64,000 nucleotides of DNA from Dendrobium chrysotoxum (GCA_019925795.1 CM034311.1:46161374-46225373); one strand, 5' to 3'. Shown: positions 11,427 through 24,289, numbered from the stretch's first letter. The notes: generated by a model from the sequence alone, not told the origin. Made by a program: numbers and translations.

Positions 11427-14400
11427 ATTGCTCTTTTCTATGTTGTTGTACTTGCTGGTCTCCTACAGCGCTTCCCTATTAGTTTCTCTCAGGTATTACG
11501 TGATCATTCATATTATATTTCATTACTAGTCATTGATTAGAATTTTAGAAATACCTATAACTTCAACATACATTGACCTTCTAACAGTCACCTGGCCAGT
11601 TGAGAACTCGGAAGACATCACGTTCAGGTGGAACAAAAGTATCTGAGCATGCTAGTATAATAACCTTTGCAGATGTGGCTGGTGTTGATGAGGCCAAAGA
11701 AGAGCTTGAAGAAATTGTTGTAGGTTACATAGTTTACTTTAAGAGTGTGCATAATTTTTAAAAATGTTCAGTGATAGTAAGGTCATTATTCATGCATAAC
11801 CAATGTAGGAATTCCTTAGGAATCCGGAAAGGTACATAAGGCTTGGTGCACGTCCACCAAGAGGGGTTCTATTGGTGAGATCAACATCAGAGCCTTTCTA
11901 CTTGTGCAAGTTCCAGAACAGGATCTTTTCCAAAGTGTTTTTAATTTTGCAGGTGGGTCTTCCCGGGACAGGCAAGACACTTCTAGCAAAAGCAGTGGCA
12001 GGAGAAGCAGAAGTGCCTTTTATAAGTTGTTCTGCTAGCGAATTTGTGGAGCTCTATGTTGGAATGGGTGCATCTCGGGTGCGAGATCTTTTTGCAAGGG
12101 CAAAGAAAGTGGCACCTTCTATCATTTTCATTGATGAGGTGTGATCAGTGGTGCTATACGTATTTAAATGATCTCATTATTCTCAATTTTCTTATGCTGG
12201 AAACTGTGTTTTCCCTTGCAGATAGATGCAGTTGCAAAAAGTCGCGACGGTCGATTTCGCATTGTCAGTAATGATGAGCGTGAACAAACGCTTAACCAAC
12301 TGCTCACAGTATATATATTTTACCAGCACTTCTCTTGATAATGCCTTTGAAATTTTATATGAATTTGCTCTATATTTACTGTCATACTTTGATGTTGATT
12401 ATCAGGAGATGGATGGATTTGAAAGCAGCTCTGCAGTTATTGTTCTTGGTGCAACTAATCGGTCAGATGTCTTGGATCCTGCACTTCGTCGTCCTGGAAG
12501 ATTTGATCGTGTTGTGATGGTATGAATTCTGGCTTTTATTTGATTCAAATAAGTGGAAGATAATTATCAAAATCTTTATGATATCAAATAAAAAAAAATT
12601 GTTCATTGTTTTTTTGGATTATAGGTAGAGACTCCTGATAGGGTTGGCAGGGAAGCCATTCTAAAGGTTCACATTAACAAAAAAGAACTTCCTTTAGGGG
12701 AAGATGTAGATCTTAGTGAAATATCTTCAATGACCACTGGTTTTACTGGGTAAGGGTTATGTCCCGTTTCATGTTTTTCTAAAAGTTTCCTTTTCCTTTT
12801 GTTCTTGACTGGTTTAATTTGATTGGAGTTGTGCAGAGCAGACCTTGCAAACCTGGTTAATGAAGCTGCCCTTTTGGCTGGAAGGTTAAATAAAGTTGTT
12901 GTTGAAAAGATTGATTTCATTCGGGCTGTTGAACGATCTATTGCTGTAAGATGTACTTATCATCATTTTTACATTATGTATTCGCTATCATCTTTCAAAT
13001 GAGCACTTGTTCATATATTCGTTGTTTTAGTCACGTAAATTGCCAATTTCTGTTTGGTGTCGCTTGCCATGAATCTTGTCCGCTACAATTATTAGATCGT
13101 ACCGTCAACAGAATACTTCTATACAAATATTGAAGGATTTCTATTATCTTTTCATGATCAATATAGGAGGACCTTAAAAAACAAAAATAAGGCTCATGAA
13201 CCTTACTGAAAGCCTTGCTGCCGTTCTTAATGTAATTGCTCCGCAATGCTTAAATTGTAATTTTTTCCATGCTGTCTTGCATGGCGCTTTTTGTATGTAG
13301 TCTTTACAGTTCTAATTTGTCGTTTAGGTGATCTTTCGTGATGATAGATGGCCCCAGTTCATATAGTAGTTCAATTTTCTTTCACTTGTGTTGGAGCCTC
13401 ATCTAAAAGTATATATATACCAACCCAAGCTTCCTTATACGGTGATCTTTAATTAAGACCTGCAGCTCTTGCTTGCTGTTAAATCAGTAGTAGTTTGCTT
13501 GATATTGTTAATAATCCATGTCTTTTAAGTCATTATGTGATTAGACTAGTTTTAAAAAAAATAGAATTTTTAATGGTGTTTGTCTTGCAATAAGGAAAAC
13601 TATTTTTATTTAATTATTGTCGATAAAAGCAAAATTACGAGTTTACTATTAATGATTAAACGGTGGTTGATTTGACCTTCAAACTCTCTGCGTGATCTTT
13701 TCTTTCTTCTCTTTGCTCTGTTTGGCATGTCTTATTGGTTTATTTATTTTTAAATTTAAACTTAAAGGAAGGATCTTTCCAGGGTATAGAGAAGAAACAT
13801 GCAAAATTACAAGGAAGCGAAAGGGCTGTTGTTGCACGACATGAAGCAGGTCACGCGGTCGTTGGAACTGCTGTTGCTAATTTGCTTCCTGGACAGCCGC
13901 GTGTTGAGGTGAATTGAAACATCTTTCTTCTTGGATACAAATAAAATGGAATATTTTGTATTGTTAAACTACATTAGGTAAATTAATAATTTTTTATTTC
14001 TGTTATCAGAAACTGAGCATATTGCCTCGATCAGGAGGTGCATTAGGTTTCACATATATCCCTCCTACAGCAGAGGATAGATATCTTCTCTTTGTTGATG
14101 AGTTGCGTGGCCGTTTGGTCACCCTTCTAGGTGGACGTGCGGCTGAAGAAGTTGTATATTCTGGCCGTATATCAACTGGAGCTCTTGATGATATAAAGAG
14201 AGCAACTGATATTGCTTACAAAGCTGTAGCAGAGTATGGTCTCAATCAGACGGTAGGCCCCATATCGCTTGCGACATTATCTAGTGGGGGGCTTGATGAT
14301 TCCGGTGGTGCAGCTGGTTGGGCAAGAGATCAGGTTCCTTCTCCATTCACCCTTAATTTCTTATTATTGAGCTAATAGATGATAAAGCTTGCATAATTAC

Positions 14401-14535
14401 TGAATATATAGGGGCATCTGGTTGATCTTGTGCAAAGAGAGGTAAAGTCACTTCTTCAATCTGCTCTTGAAGTTGCTCTCTCGGTAATACATGCCAATCC
14501 TACTGTGTTGGAGGGACTTGGAGCTCATCTTGAAG
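11427..14535 (+). CDS. FTSH9: Chloroplast FtsH AAA+ zinc metalloprotease (FTSH7/FTSH9-like), exons for the catalytic part
   Basis: This is a membrane-anchored, ATP-driven protease that degrades damaged membrane proteins. Eleven exons were read: 11427-11492, 11588-11719, 11809-11874, 11953-12138, 12222-12308, 12406-12519, 12625-12749, 12837-12945, 13783-13908, 14010-14333, 14412-14535. All junctions are GT-AG and phases fit. In order they encode the second membrane span (IALFYVVVLAGLL), Walker A (GLPGTGKT), the pore loop region (YVGMG), Walker B (IIFIDE), the second region of homology (ATNRSDVLDPALRRPGRFDR), the zinc site HEAGH and the peptidase helix region with the third ligand region (GALDDIKRATD). 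The sequence after the span and the C-terminus resemble the FTSH7/9 pair more than FTSH1/5 or 2/8. The N-terminal exons (transit peptide, first span, luminal domain) are not in view. The frame continues in the exon at 45908-46032. The symbol is my best guess; FTSH7 is equally possible. Confidence 0.9.
12946..13782 (+). other. FTSH9: 837-bp intron of FtsH
   Basis: It begins GTAAGATG after the codons for ERSIA and ends TTTCCAG before GIEKKHAKL. This is the largest of the ordinary introns and contains no recognisable element. Confidence 0.85.
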
Positions 14536-14887
14536 GTAGACTCGAATATTCTCATTTTTGTTTTCGTTTATAGTGTCCTTTTATATCTAAGCAGCCGCTT
14601 GTCTATGGTTCTATTTGAATTTCTTCCTGACTTCCCTGCTTGATCATGTCATAAGCAATATGTGGTCATTGGGTTACTTCATATTTTCAGTAGACCTGTC
14701 TTCTGAAATTTTTGATGTTGCTAGGATTTTTTGGAACTTGGTAATGTTTGTGTTATCAAAGTACTTCGCAAGTCATTTTACATTTTTCAAAGTAAACTTG
14801 CATATCCCAAGCTATGGGACTTCATAGTGAGGTACCTCACATACCAACTTCTGAAAAAATTTGGTTCCTATTTTACCGTTGTTTTAT

Positions 14888-14991
14888 ACCCTTAAATGGA
14901 GATGCTATCAAACATGTCCTCTTACCTTTGGGCGACCATACCCTTAAATGGAGATGCTATCAAACATGTCCTCTTACCTTTGGGCGACCAC
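14888..14991. repeat. Perfect 52-bp tandem duplication
   Basis: ACCCTTAAATGGAGATGC starts at 14888 and again at 14940, and the two 52-bp units look identical. Confidence 0.92.
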
Positions 14992-15359
14992 TTATACAAT
15001 CTTAATTAAACTTGATAACTTATATCAAACTCAATGTGTCAAATTATTAATTTTGGGATTTTAATAATTAAAATTAATACAAGCTTATTTAAGGTCCTAG
15101 ATTGGATAAATAATTAAATATTATATGTTTTAAGTTTTAGCGCCAGGCCTAGAACTACACAGTTCAAGGCCATTAGCAATATGCCTCTAGAAGTCAGTGT
15201 CATCCTTCCAAGCCCAGGAGAACACATACCTGATGTGTGAGCCCATTGGTCATAAGCTTATAGGAAAAATAATCACAAAAACTTAAGAAAGTTAGTATAA
15301 TAAGTAGGATCTTTTGAAGATTTCGCTACTACGAAACTGCTATAAGTAGATCCATATGG

Positions 15360-15465
15360 CAAACAACAACAACAACAACAACATCAAGCCTTTATTCTAC
15401 TACGTGGGGTCGGCTACATGAATCGTTTTTCTCCATTGTGTCTAGAGGCAAATTCTCATTCATAT
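15360..15465 (-). repeat. RTE-type LINE (or Au-type SINE) 3' tail
   Basis: (AAC)n is followed by a block with CTACTACGTGGGGTCGGC and CCATTGTGTC. This is the same tail as at 8207 and 36254, with the simple repeat at the 3' end when read on the minus strand. Confidence 0.7.
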
Positions 15466-16989
15466 GACATGTATATTATTAAATGGTTGTATAAAAATAT
15501 TTTTTAAATGAAATTTGAACTAGTTGTGGGATCTGAAAATTCGTGCCCCGGCCTTCCCTCACCTTACTTTTTTGCTTTCTGGGGAAGTTTAACAGATCAG
15601 GTTCTGGGGTAAATTTTCAGAAGGCAAATTGGGTTTGAAATGAGACACTACACAGAAATTTTGCCCTCATTTGTGAGGACTTTATGGTTTGAGTTCTGGT
15701 TTCCTATAAGCGCAAGCCCCTATAGTTAACTACCCATCCCGATCACGAGAGAGAACTTTTGATTATGGCTAGTCGTCGAATGAATACATCGTATCCATAG
15801 ATACGCGATATCCGGCATATAGTAGCAGCATTGATTTGATATTTGAAAATCTAATATTTAAAATTTGGAAATTGCACCATCTTTCACTTAAAGCGGATGT
15901 GGTGTGTGTGTGTGTGGGGGGGGGGAGTGATGATGAGTCCAATCAAGATCCCATGGTTATATCGTCCTGGTCCATCATGGTCGCTGGTCCACTTAGTCAG
16001 AGGAGGTAGTCAACCCAATCTGACAAAAGGATTCTTATCAGCAGCCATGAGTTACGTCGTCCAAGGGCACCTTATAGACCTGGGGTGGATGTTTGTGTAA
16101 GGGGACAAATTTAAATTCCACTTTAGCTGACAAAGGGCTTTGTGCTCTATCGAGCATATCCTATTGGTTCATATCTCAAAAATTTAATGTCATTGGGGAG
16201 CATACGGACTCTAACTATGACCGTAATATAATAGTGTCATTTTGCGTGAACCATTCGGTTCAGAGAATTTCGATCATAATCGTTTACCTGTGGTGCCATT
16301 TAGAGGCAAAATTCATGGTGTGGTGTCATTTGGCGGCGAAATCACTGGTTAGAGGACACGTGCCATGTTCTTATTGGCAAGAGACATATTGAAAATGAAT
16401 CCTAGTGATATTCTCGATTATACATTGGCTCTTTGTGAGCTGGAGCAGTTTTCAGATTCGTCCACATCTGCAAACTGTTGCGGAGGGTGGATGAGTGTTT
16501 GCTTTAAGTATTTTGGTAGTTTATTTTATTTTAAATATCTGAATTTTGGTATTTTGGAGTTCTATGAGCATTTGGGGGGCATTTTGACTACTTAGAATTA
16601 ACCCATCCGGTTGATATTTTCTGTCAACGCAGCCATCATCGAGGTGTATGGAAAAATTTAAAAATATTTATACTTTGTAGGAATTTGAGGGCATTTAAAA
16701 TATTTGATCCCCTCCGGTTGAGATAAATATTCAATACGGCCATCACCGGGGAATCTATGAACATTTTATTTTGTTGATTGAACCTTGTCGACTCTGTCTA
16801 CTTGCCGACAGAGGATCGGGTTCGAATCTAAATTCGTTTCTTTAACCCATGCGGCATTCTTAGGCGTCACGTGTGTATCGACAATACACTCGCCTGGGCC
16901 TACGTGGGTATATGTCGTTAGATGCACTTCGCACGATGCATTCACGTGTGTGCATGATACGATTTTTGAAATACAATCATAGCGTCGAA

Positions 16990-17428
16990 TAACACACTAG
17001 AGTGAAACCCTCTGCATATGCAGGGGGATGATTTTTTGAAATGCAATTATAGTATCAAATGATATACTAGAATGAAACCCTCTGCATATCACCAATACAT
17101 GCAACAAGTTATCTTGAAATGTAACAACAATATGGGAATGACACGCTAGAATGAAATCCTCGGCATTCTACAGGCGCATGCCTGAGGTCATTTTGAAATG
17201 TAATAGCGTTGTTGGAATAACACACTAGAATGAAATCCTCGGCCTCCTACAGATGCATGCCGGAGGTCTTTTTGGAATGCAATAGCGATGTTAAAGCGAC
17301 ACGCTAGAATGAAATCCTCGGCATCCTACAGATGCATGTCAGAGGTCTTTTTGAAATGCAATAGCAATGTCAAAGTGACACGTTATAATGAAATCCTCGA
17401 CATCCTATAGATGCACCCTGGAGATCTT
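16990..17428. repeat. 79-bp tandem repeat array, left part
   Basis: The marker ATGAAATCCT (or a variant) recurs at 17072, 17151, 17230, 17309 and 17388, exactly 79 bp apart; a first, shorter unit has its marker near 17011. Each unit also carries a GAAATGCAATAG-like block and a GCATCCTACAGATGCATG-like block. The next unit is found on the far side of the CACTA element, at 24744. Confidence 0.93.
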
Positions 17429-18108
17429 CACTACAGGAAAACTCATTGTTACCGGCGGACGAAATCCGTCGGTAACAATGAAAATCCGCCGAAAATATAC
17501 GGTTTCCGGCGGATTTTCGACAAAAATCTGTCCGACGGTAATTCGCGCGTCGGAAATAGAATACCGACGGATAAAATCCGTCCGTAATATTTCCGGTGGA
17601 TTTTCCGGCGTATTTCTGACGAAAAAATAACAAAAAAGCGACGTTATTATGTTATTAGTTTCCGGCGTATGATCCGCCGGTATTGCCGGCAGAAATATCC
17701 GTCGGTAATACCGGCAGATTATACGCCGCAACAAACCGACGTTACTATTACCGTCAGACTTTTCGGTAGACGAACCGCCGGAAATGTCCGGCGCATAATC
17801 CGCCGGAAAGTTCGATATATCGTATTACCGGCACCATTTCCGGCGGATAATCCGCCGGAAACCTGTAACATTGACAAAAAAAAAAACCTTCTTCCCTCTA
17901 AAATTGGATTTCTACAACCTGCAAACAAAACATATACAAAACAGATATACACAATGATGTCCACAACACAATAGACAATACACTATATAAACAATGTAAC
18001 AATGTTCAAAACATATACTTAACAGATTCAAATATCCACAATTATATTACAAAACATGTCCAAAACACAAATATAAATGTCCACATCCGTAAAATGAATA
18101 AAAAACAT

Positions 18109-19782
18109 CTAGTCTGAATCCGTTTCCTCCTCAGCTGCTGTACTCTTCCCACTGCTCATCTGCTCCCTCATCCTTTGCATTTCTTCTAACATTTGAGTTT
18201 GTTGGATTTGCATCTGCTGCTGTATCTCCATCTGCTGCTGCATTTGCATCTGCCAATTAGCTTGGGCTTTCCGTACCTGTTCTAGCTCAGCTGTAAGGGC
18301 AGTTATCTGCTGGGTATATAAAGACTCCTGGGTACTAGATGAAAAACTGCAGCCACTAGATGTCTGCCCTTCATATGCATAAGCCTGCGAGCCTAACCCG
18401 TACACTCTGCCGTGCTGCATTCCTCCTACCGCTTGCGACCAAGTGCGGTAGTCAGAATATTCAGTTGATCCGCCAGAAGAACCTTCACTTGCTGCAGTCT
18501 GGCTCTCTCGAATCCGTGTATACTCCTCCTATGAAAGTGAATAAAGAATTAAGCAAATTTTAGATAACATTACAAAAATTGAACTTATATACTTACAAAG
18601 GCTTTCCTCGCACGCTCGTCAACCCATCGCTGGTCCTCCTGTCGCTTGTGGGTATGACTATGTAATTCAACAGGAGTAGGTTCTCTACCCAACACCGCTT
18701 TCCGTAACATACATATATTAGTATTCTTATTAAAAAAAATTATTAAAAGATTTTAAAATTTTTTACCAGACGTCTTCTATGCTCAGTATGTGGAACAGAA
18801 CCCCCAGTATGAAGGGAACTGCCCAAGCCCCCAACATCAGAAGCTCTGTTCTGTCTGTTTTGATCCCTCTTCTTGCTATAGTCTGGGCTACTCCAAGCAG
18901 CGCTCAACTCTGCCCATACACTCTCAGCCATCCAAAGTGGTCGCTGGCCTGACTTTCTAAGATCTGTAAACATGTCTCGCATGCGATTCGAGCCACGCTT
19001 CTCAAAATTTTTTCTAATTCTATTATTATGTTGTGGCAGCTAACAAAAATCTTTTTGCATTTAAAAACATACAATAAAGAATATATATTTTTTTAACTTA
19101 TGTAAATAAAATATATAATACACAATATTTTAAATTAATTACAAACCTCAAACTCTCTGAACCACATGTTAAGTACTTCATTTGGGACTTTCTGCCAAGA
19201 AAGATAAGGAGCATCGTATCTGCTCCGGATTATGTCCCGTATTTTATGTATTGGTTGCTTTGACGGATGAAACCTGAAAGAAATATGTTAGTTGTTAAAA
19301 AAATTAAATCAATTTTATTTGCATAGCTGAAATATAATTAATACATACGTGTCACCCTCAGGTTCAATCAACATGCGACCCTCTGTCGCCTGCTCTGGTG
19401 CAGCTGGGGTGGAAGGTCCACCTGTTGCGGGCTGAGGTGGTGCTGTAGTGGTCTGATGTGGTGGTGGGACGTATGGTGCATATGGATATGGAAGAGGGCC
19501 ACTATGAGGAGGTGGGGGTGGGAAGTAGGGGTAGAAAGGAGTACTCTGTGTGACATCAGGGGAAGGTAAGCGTGGGTCTGGTGAGTAGAACGTCTGTGGG
19601 CTACTAGCTTCAGGAGTAGGTAAAGGCGGGCTAGGCTGACTCTGGGTAGCAGGCTGAGATGAAGAGGTGCTCTCAGTACGTACAGGCCTGCTGGATGAGC
19701 CGCCAACTGTAACCTTTTTGCACCTACCAAATATATTCTTTATCATTCCTCTCTGACGGTCATCACCTGAAGCCATCTGCAT
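18109..19782 (-). CDS. TNPA-like CACTA protein (plant transposase, Ptta/En/Spm family), 5 exons
   Basis: Exons on the minus strand: 19349-19782, 19147-19273, 18767-19039, about 18597-18701, and 18109-18528. In CACTA elements the second protein binds subterminal repeats and helps the transposase. Exon 1 is a Ser/Pro/Gln-rich leader. Exons 2-3 carry the family core (LSWQKVPNEVLNMWF; FEKRGSNRMRDMFTDLRKSGQRP; PHTEHRRRL). Exon 4 carries LGREPTPVELHSHTHKR. The last exon has a long Q/M-rich coiled coil (QMQMQQQMEIQQQMQIQQ) and an acidic tail. Phases fit for exons 1-3 and 4-5. The acceptor of exon 4 is doubtful: the expected site ends CGG rather than AG, so splicing there may be damaged. The start could be Met-1 or Met-3; no upstream exon was found. 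Confidence 0.8.
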
Positions 19783-19896
19783 AAAAATTTAAGAAATATT
19801 AGCAACAGTAATTAAATAAATGCAAGCACAACAAAATTTTAATTAAACATAAAGCAGTAATTAAATAAATACAAGTACAACAAAAAATTATATACC

Positions 19897-22800
19897 TTAT
19901 GATGATTCACTTTCATATGATGAAACTTCTGTACCACTATCAGATTCGTCATGAATGTTCTCTAGATTTAAATCTACTTCCTCTAACTGCAACTCACTCT
20001 CAGTAGTTGTAATTTGATAGTCCACATCGTAAGCAAGATCTTTCATGTTTGACATAAACTCTTCCTGATGTGCTAGTGGTATTGAAGTAGTCTTCTCAAT
20101 AACTCCCCTAGGTTTGGTCTTCATAACTACGAGCCAATCTTGTTTGCCTCGTTCTCTACTCGGGTAATTAGCAAAGTAGACTTGGCTTGCCTGACTAGCA
20201 ATGATGAATGGATCAAACTTTGAATATCTCCTACCCCGCTTAACTTCTGTTATACCATAAACTGGATGTATTCTTGTACCTCTATTCAGTACTGGATCAA
20301 ACCACTCACAGTTGAATAGATACACATTGTTACCATGTCCAGGATATTCCAACTGTATTATTTCTTGTAATACCCCATAGTACTCAGAATCATCACCTGT
20401 ATGGGTATTCCCTCTTACACATACACCAGAATTCTCTGTTTTTCTATCTTCACACCAAAACTTTGTTTGAAATTTGTAACCATTAACTAAAAAAATTTGA
20501 TAACACTTCACAGCTCTATTTGGTCCCCAAGCTAGATCAAGTAGCCCATTATTTTGCAAAATACTACCTTGAGTGTGCACCTAATCAGTAGGTGAAATGT
20601 CATTAGTAAAATAATTAACTAGTTAAAGACATTAATTGAAATGAATAATCATAATATGTACCGTATTTTTAAACCAAATAGGGAATTCTGTTTCCACTAT
20701 CTTTTGTACTTCTACTTGTTCTGTTGTGTTCAAACCATTAATAAAACTCATGTAAATATATATTAAGATTTAAATTGAATTCATGAGTAATAAATTTATG
20801 AGCTAGCTTATTCATACTTACTCGAGATATGACTCAACTTCATCACAGTTCAGCAAGATATATAAAGTGGCAACTTGCATCTCCTTATCAGTCAAATAGC
20901 GCATTGTGCTAGCGCCTAAGGGTTCACCATTTTCTTTGAATACAGATAAGTTTGAGGATTGAGCCATTTTTTCAGGTGCAGTGCTCTGACTTGATTGTGA
21001 GGCTATTTCAAAGTAATACGAACAAAATTGGGTTGTCTCGTACATTAAATATGCTTCGCATATTGAGCATTCAGGATGTGCTTTGTTTTTAACAGTCTTC
21101 TTAAGTTTATTTAAATATCTCTCAAAAGGATACATCCACCGATACTAAACAGGTCCACCAACTCTAGCTTCATATGGTAAATGCACGGGAAGATGCTCCA
21201 TAGAGTCAAAGAAATCTGGAGGAAATATTTTCTCAAGTTTACAGAGAATAAAAGATATATGCTGCTCCATAAAAATCAAGTGCTCTGCATTTAGTTTTGA
21301 GGAGCATAAATCTTTGAAGAAGATACTAAGCTCGACCAAAGGCTTTAAAATTTGATCCGACAGATAACTAAAGGCAGTTGTTAGCAGACATTGCATAAAG
21401 ATATGACAGTCATGACTCTTCATACCAAATAATCTCTCAGTTCTAATGTCAACACATCTGCTTAGATTTGACGAATATCCATCAGGTACCTGTAAACTCT
21501 TGACCCATTCACAAACAGCTCGTCTCTGCTCTAAAGTCAAGGTAAAAGGAGCTTTTGGTTTTAAAATTTTTTCATTCCTACCATCCTTCAATTGTAATGC
21601 TTTCCTCCTACAAATCTCGTTTAAGTCCATCCTTGCTTTTATGTTATCTTTGGATTTATCTTTGATGTTCATAACTGTATTGAATATATTATCAAAGATA
21701 TTTTTCTCTATATGCATCACGTCTAAGTTATGTCTGATCAAGTTTGTCCTCCAATATGGTAATGACCAAAATATACTTTTCTTGGTCCAATTGTGGTTGA
21801 CACCATACCCTGACAATTTGTAATCAACTAATGTTGGAGAATCTACTGTTGTGGGCATGGAACTTACTCTTTCAAATATTTCTTCACTAGTTAAATTTGG
21901 AGGAGGTGGCGACATAACCATTTTATTTTTGATAAAATCATCCTTATTTCGCCTGAAAGGATGATCTGTAGGTAAGAACATGCGATGACAGTCGAACGAA
22001 GTGTTCTTCCCTCCGTGCTTTAAAGTAAATGACTTTGTATATTTCATACAATGTGGACAAGCTAATTTTCCAGAAGTGTTCCAACCTGAGAGCATACCAT
22101 ATGCGGGAAAATCACCAATTGTCCAAAGTAATGCTGCTCGCATAATGAAGTTTTGTTTGGTGGAGATATCATATGTACTTATTCCCTCTTCCCATAATAA
22201 ATTCAAATCATCAATTAACAGTTGAAGGAATACATCAATCTTTGCTTTTGGATTGTGTGGCCCTGGAATGATAAGCGTCAAAAACATATAAGGAGTTGTC
22301 ATGCACAACTCTGGAGGAAGATTGTATGGAGTGAGTATCACAGGCCAACATGAGTAAGGTGAAGCAGACTGGCTGAATGGAGTGAAACCATCTGCACATA
22401 AACCTAATCTTACATTTCTTGATTCTGAGGCGAAGGTGGGATTTGTACGATCAAAGTATTTCCAGGCATCTGCTTCTGACGGATGTGTAATAAAATCTTC
22501 TTGTGAGATATGTTCTTTATGCCATCTCATATGTGCAGCAGATCTCATGGATGCATATAACCGTTGCAGTTTAGGAATTATGGGTAAGTAAAATAACCTA
22601 CTAACTGGTACTTCCTTCAGCTTTCTTTTCGTGATAGATTTTGATTTAAATCTTGGTGCGTTGCAATAACGGCATGCAATTTCTGATTGATCATCTTTAT
22701 AGAATAACATGCATTCATTGACACAACAATCTATCTTTGTGTATGTCAAACCAAGCTTGGAAACTAGCTTCTTAGTCCGATATAAATCCGTAGGAATTAT

Positions 22801-23373
22801 ATTATCTGCCGGATTTGTTTCTTTGAGCAGCCCAATGAATTGATTAAAACATTCACGGGGGACATTATATTCTGCCTTGATGCTTAACATCTTAACAGCA
22901 ATGGATAACTCTGAGTGAGTAGTGCAACCCTTCCATATTGGTTGTTGAGAAGCATGCAGTAGATCATAAAAATTTTGAGCTTCTTTATTAGGTGACTCAG
23001 GATTAGCTTCTATATACTGTTCAAATTGTGCTCCACTTGCATCATGAATTAAGTCCTCAAGATTAGGTATGATATGCTCTTCCTCACCTATAGTAGCACT
23101 TGTCGATGGACCACATCGAGAATCGAAATGTGGTTCATACTCACCATGAGAAGTCCAATACCAATATTCTGGCATGAAGCCTCGACGATATAGATCAACA
23201 GTAACATCATCTGGGCTTAGGTAGACCTGATTTTTATGTTTAGAACATGAGCAACGAATCATTCCATCTTTGATGAAGCTGGGCAGTTGAAAAGCTGTCT
23301 GAATAAAAATATTCACCCCTTTGATGAACTCATCGGTTAATGTCTTTCTTCCTTGCGCCAATCGATTATACAT
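19897..23373 (-). pseudogene. TNPD transposase of the CACTA element, nearly complete but with two TAG codons
   Basis: This is the catalytic cut-and-paste protein of CACTA elements. Exons: 20822-23373, 20662-20746, 19897-20580, all GT-AG with matching phase, about 1,105 codons. Residues 1-75 hold the transposase-associated region (CSCSKHKNQVYL, WYWTSHGE). A CxxxC plus CxxC cluster is near 215-235. The Transposase_21 region begins near 320 (GLCADGFTPFSQSASPYSCWP) and runs past CPHC near 430. A DUF4218-like part ends exon 1, and a DUF4216-like part fills exon 3 (CEWFDPVLNRGTRIHP). An in-frame TAG at 21142-21144 interrupts the conserved segment between GGPV and YRWMYPFERY. A second TAG at 23374-23376 lies just before MYNRL, where the family usually has Trp, so the original start is probably 24 bases further upstream. 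Otherwise the frame is open, which suggests recent decay. Confidence 0.9.
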
Positions 23374-23469
23374 CTAACTTCTTTGAGTTCTGATATCCAT
23401 AATATAACCTACATATAATATGGATATATTAAATTTATTAAAGAAATATACAAAGACTCTTAGCCTGCT

Positions 23470-23960
23470 CAGAAGGCAATCATTTTAATTAAGTGACCAA
23501 ACCACGTACTCATCCACCTGAGCATCCTTATCTCTACAACACTTAACCTAATATTATGCTTCTCTTCTAATGGCCAATATTCTACACCATAAAGCATTGT
23601 AAATCCAACCACCATCTTATAGAATTTCCCCTTAAGGGGCTGTTTGGTATGTGGATTTCGGCCGGATTTGGGCGAAATCCATCCAAACGGCCTAAAATAC
23701 AAATCATACTGCATGGGTTGGTTTGGTTGGCCAAATCCCTCTCCTTGCCCTAAACCCACTTAAATAAACTCCCCAAACAGTTTTCAGGGTTTAACCCCCT
23801 TAGGATTTGGTAAATCCGGATTTAGAGAATTTACAAAATCCTACTTAAATGAAATCCTAGGTTCTACCAAACAGCCCCTAAGCTTGAGGGGGACTTTTCT
23901 ATCACACAACAAGCCCAATGCATTCCTCCACTTCAACAATCCAATTTGAATTCTACTAAT
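23470..23960 (-). pseudogene. RTE-type LINE reverse transcriptase fragment, split by a MITE
   Basis: On the minus strand, 23879-23960 encodes RIQIGLLKWRNALG and CDRKVPLK, and 23470-23635 encodes GKFYKMVVGFTMLYGVEYW and VEIRMLRWM, both typical of the C-terminal part of plant LINE reverse transcriptase. The two parts join in one frame when the 243-bp MITE is left out. Only this 3' part of the LINE coding region is present. It lies inside the CACTA element between TNPD and the right terminus. Confidence 0.85.
23636..23878. mobile_element. Tourist-like (PIF/Harbinger) MITE, 243 bp
   Basis: Terminal inverted repeats GGGGCTGTTTGGTA and TACCAAACAGCCCC are flanked by TAA on both sides (23633-23635 and 23879-23881). 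A 3-bp TAA target site and this terminal sequence are typical of PIF/Harbinger MITEs. The LINE frame on both sides confirms the boundaries. Confidence 0.93.
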
Positions 23961-24289
23961 AATATCACATAAGGTACAATCTAGTAAGAACATCCATGAC
24001 TAAAGAAAAGAGAGTGTTACCTCCACACCAAGGAATGTCGTCGAAGGAGCGAAACCGTGTTCGATTCCGAAGGAACGTCGTCGAAGGAGAGAAACCTAGC
24101 GGCGAAGGAGCGAAACCAGCGGCGAAGGAACGTCGTCGGAGTGTCGTCGGAGCGTCGCCAGAGAAGGAGGGTCCGCCGGCGTCGAAGGAAAGGAATTCGT
24201 CGTCGGAGCGGAATGCGTCGTCGGAGCAAATCGAACACAGAAAAGCCGAACGAGACGAGAATGAGGAACCAGGCGCGGGATGGCTCGAA

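Larger units (their letters stand above)
14536..16985. other. Proximal part of the giant intron
   Basis: No gene is recognised. It holds a perfect 52-bp tandem duplication (14888-14991), a LINE tail (15360-15465), a TG/G run at about 15900-15926, and unassigned sequence leading into the 79-bp array. Confidence 0.5.

Noticed and set aside
17370..17974. Open frames on both strands, rich in R, I and G
   Set aside because: They are produced by the CCGGCGGA subterminal repeats of the CACTA element.
19368..19730. 120-codon minus frame rich in His and Leu
   Set aside because: It is a shifted reading of the Ser/Pro-rich first exon of the TNPA-like gene.
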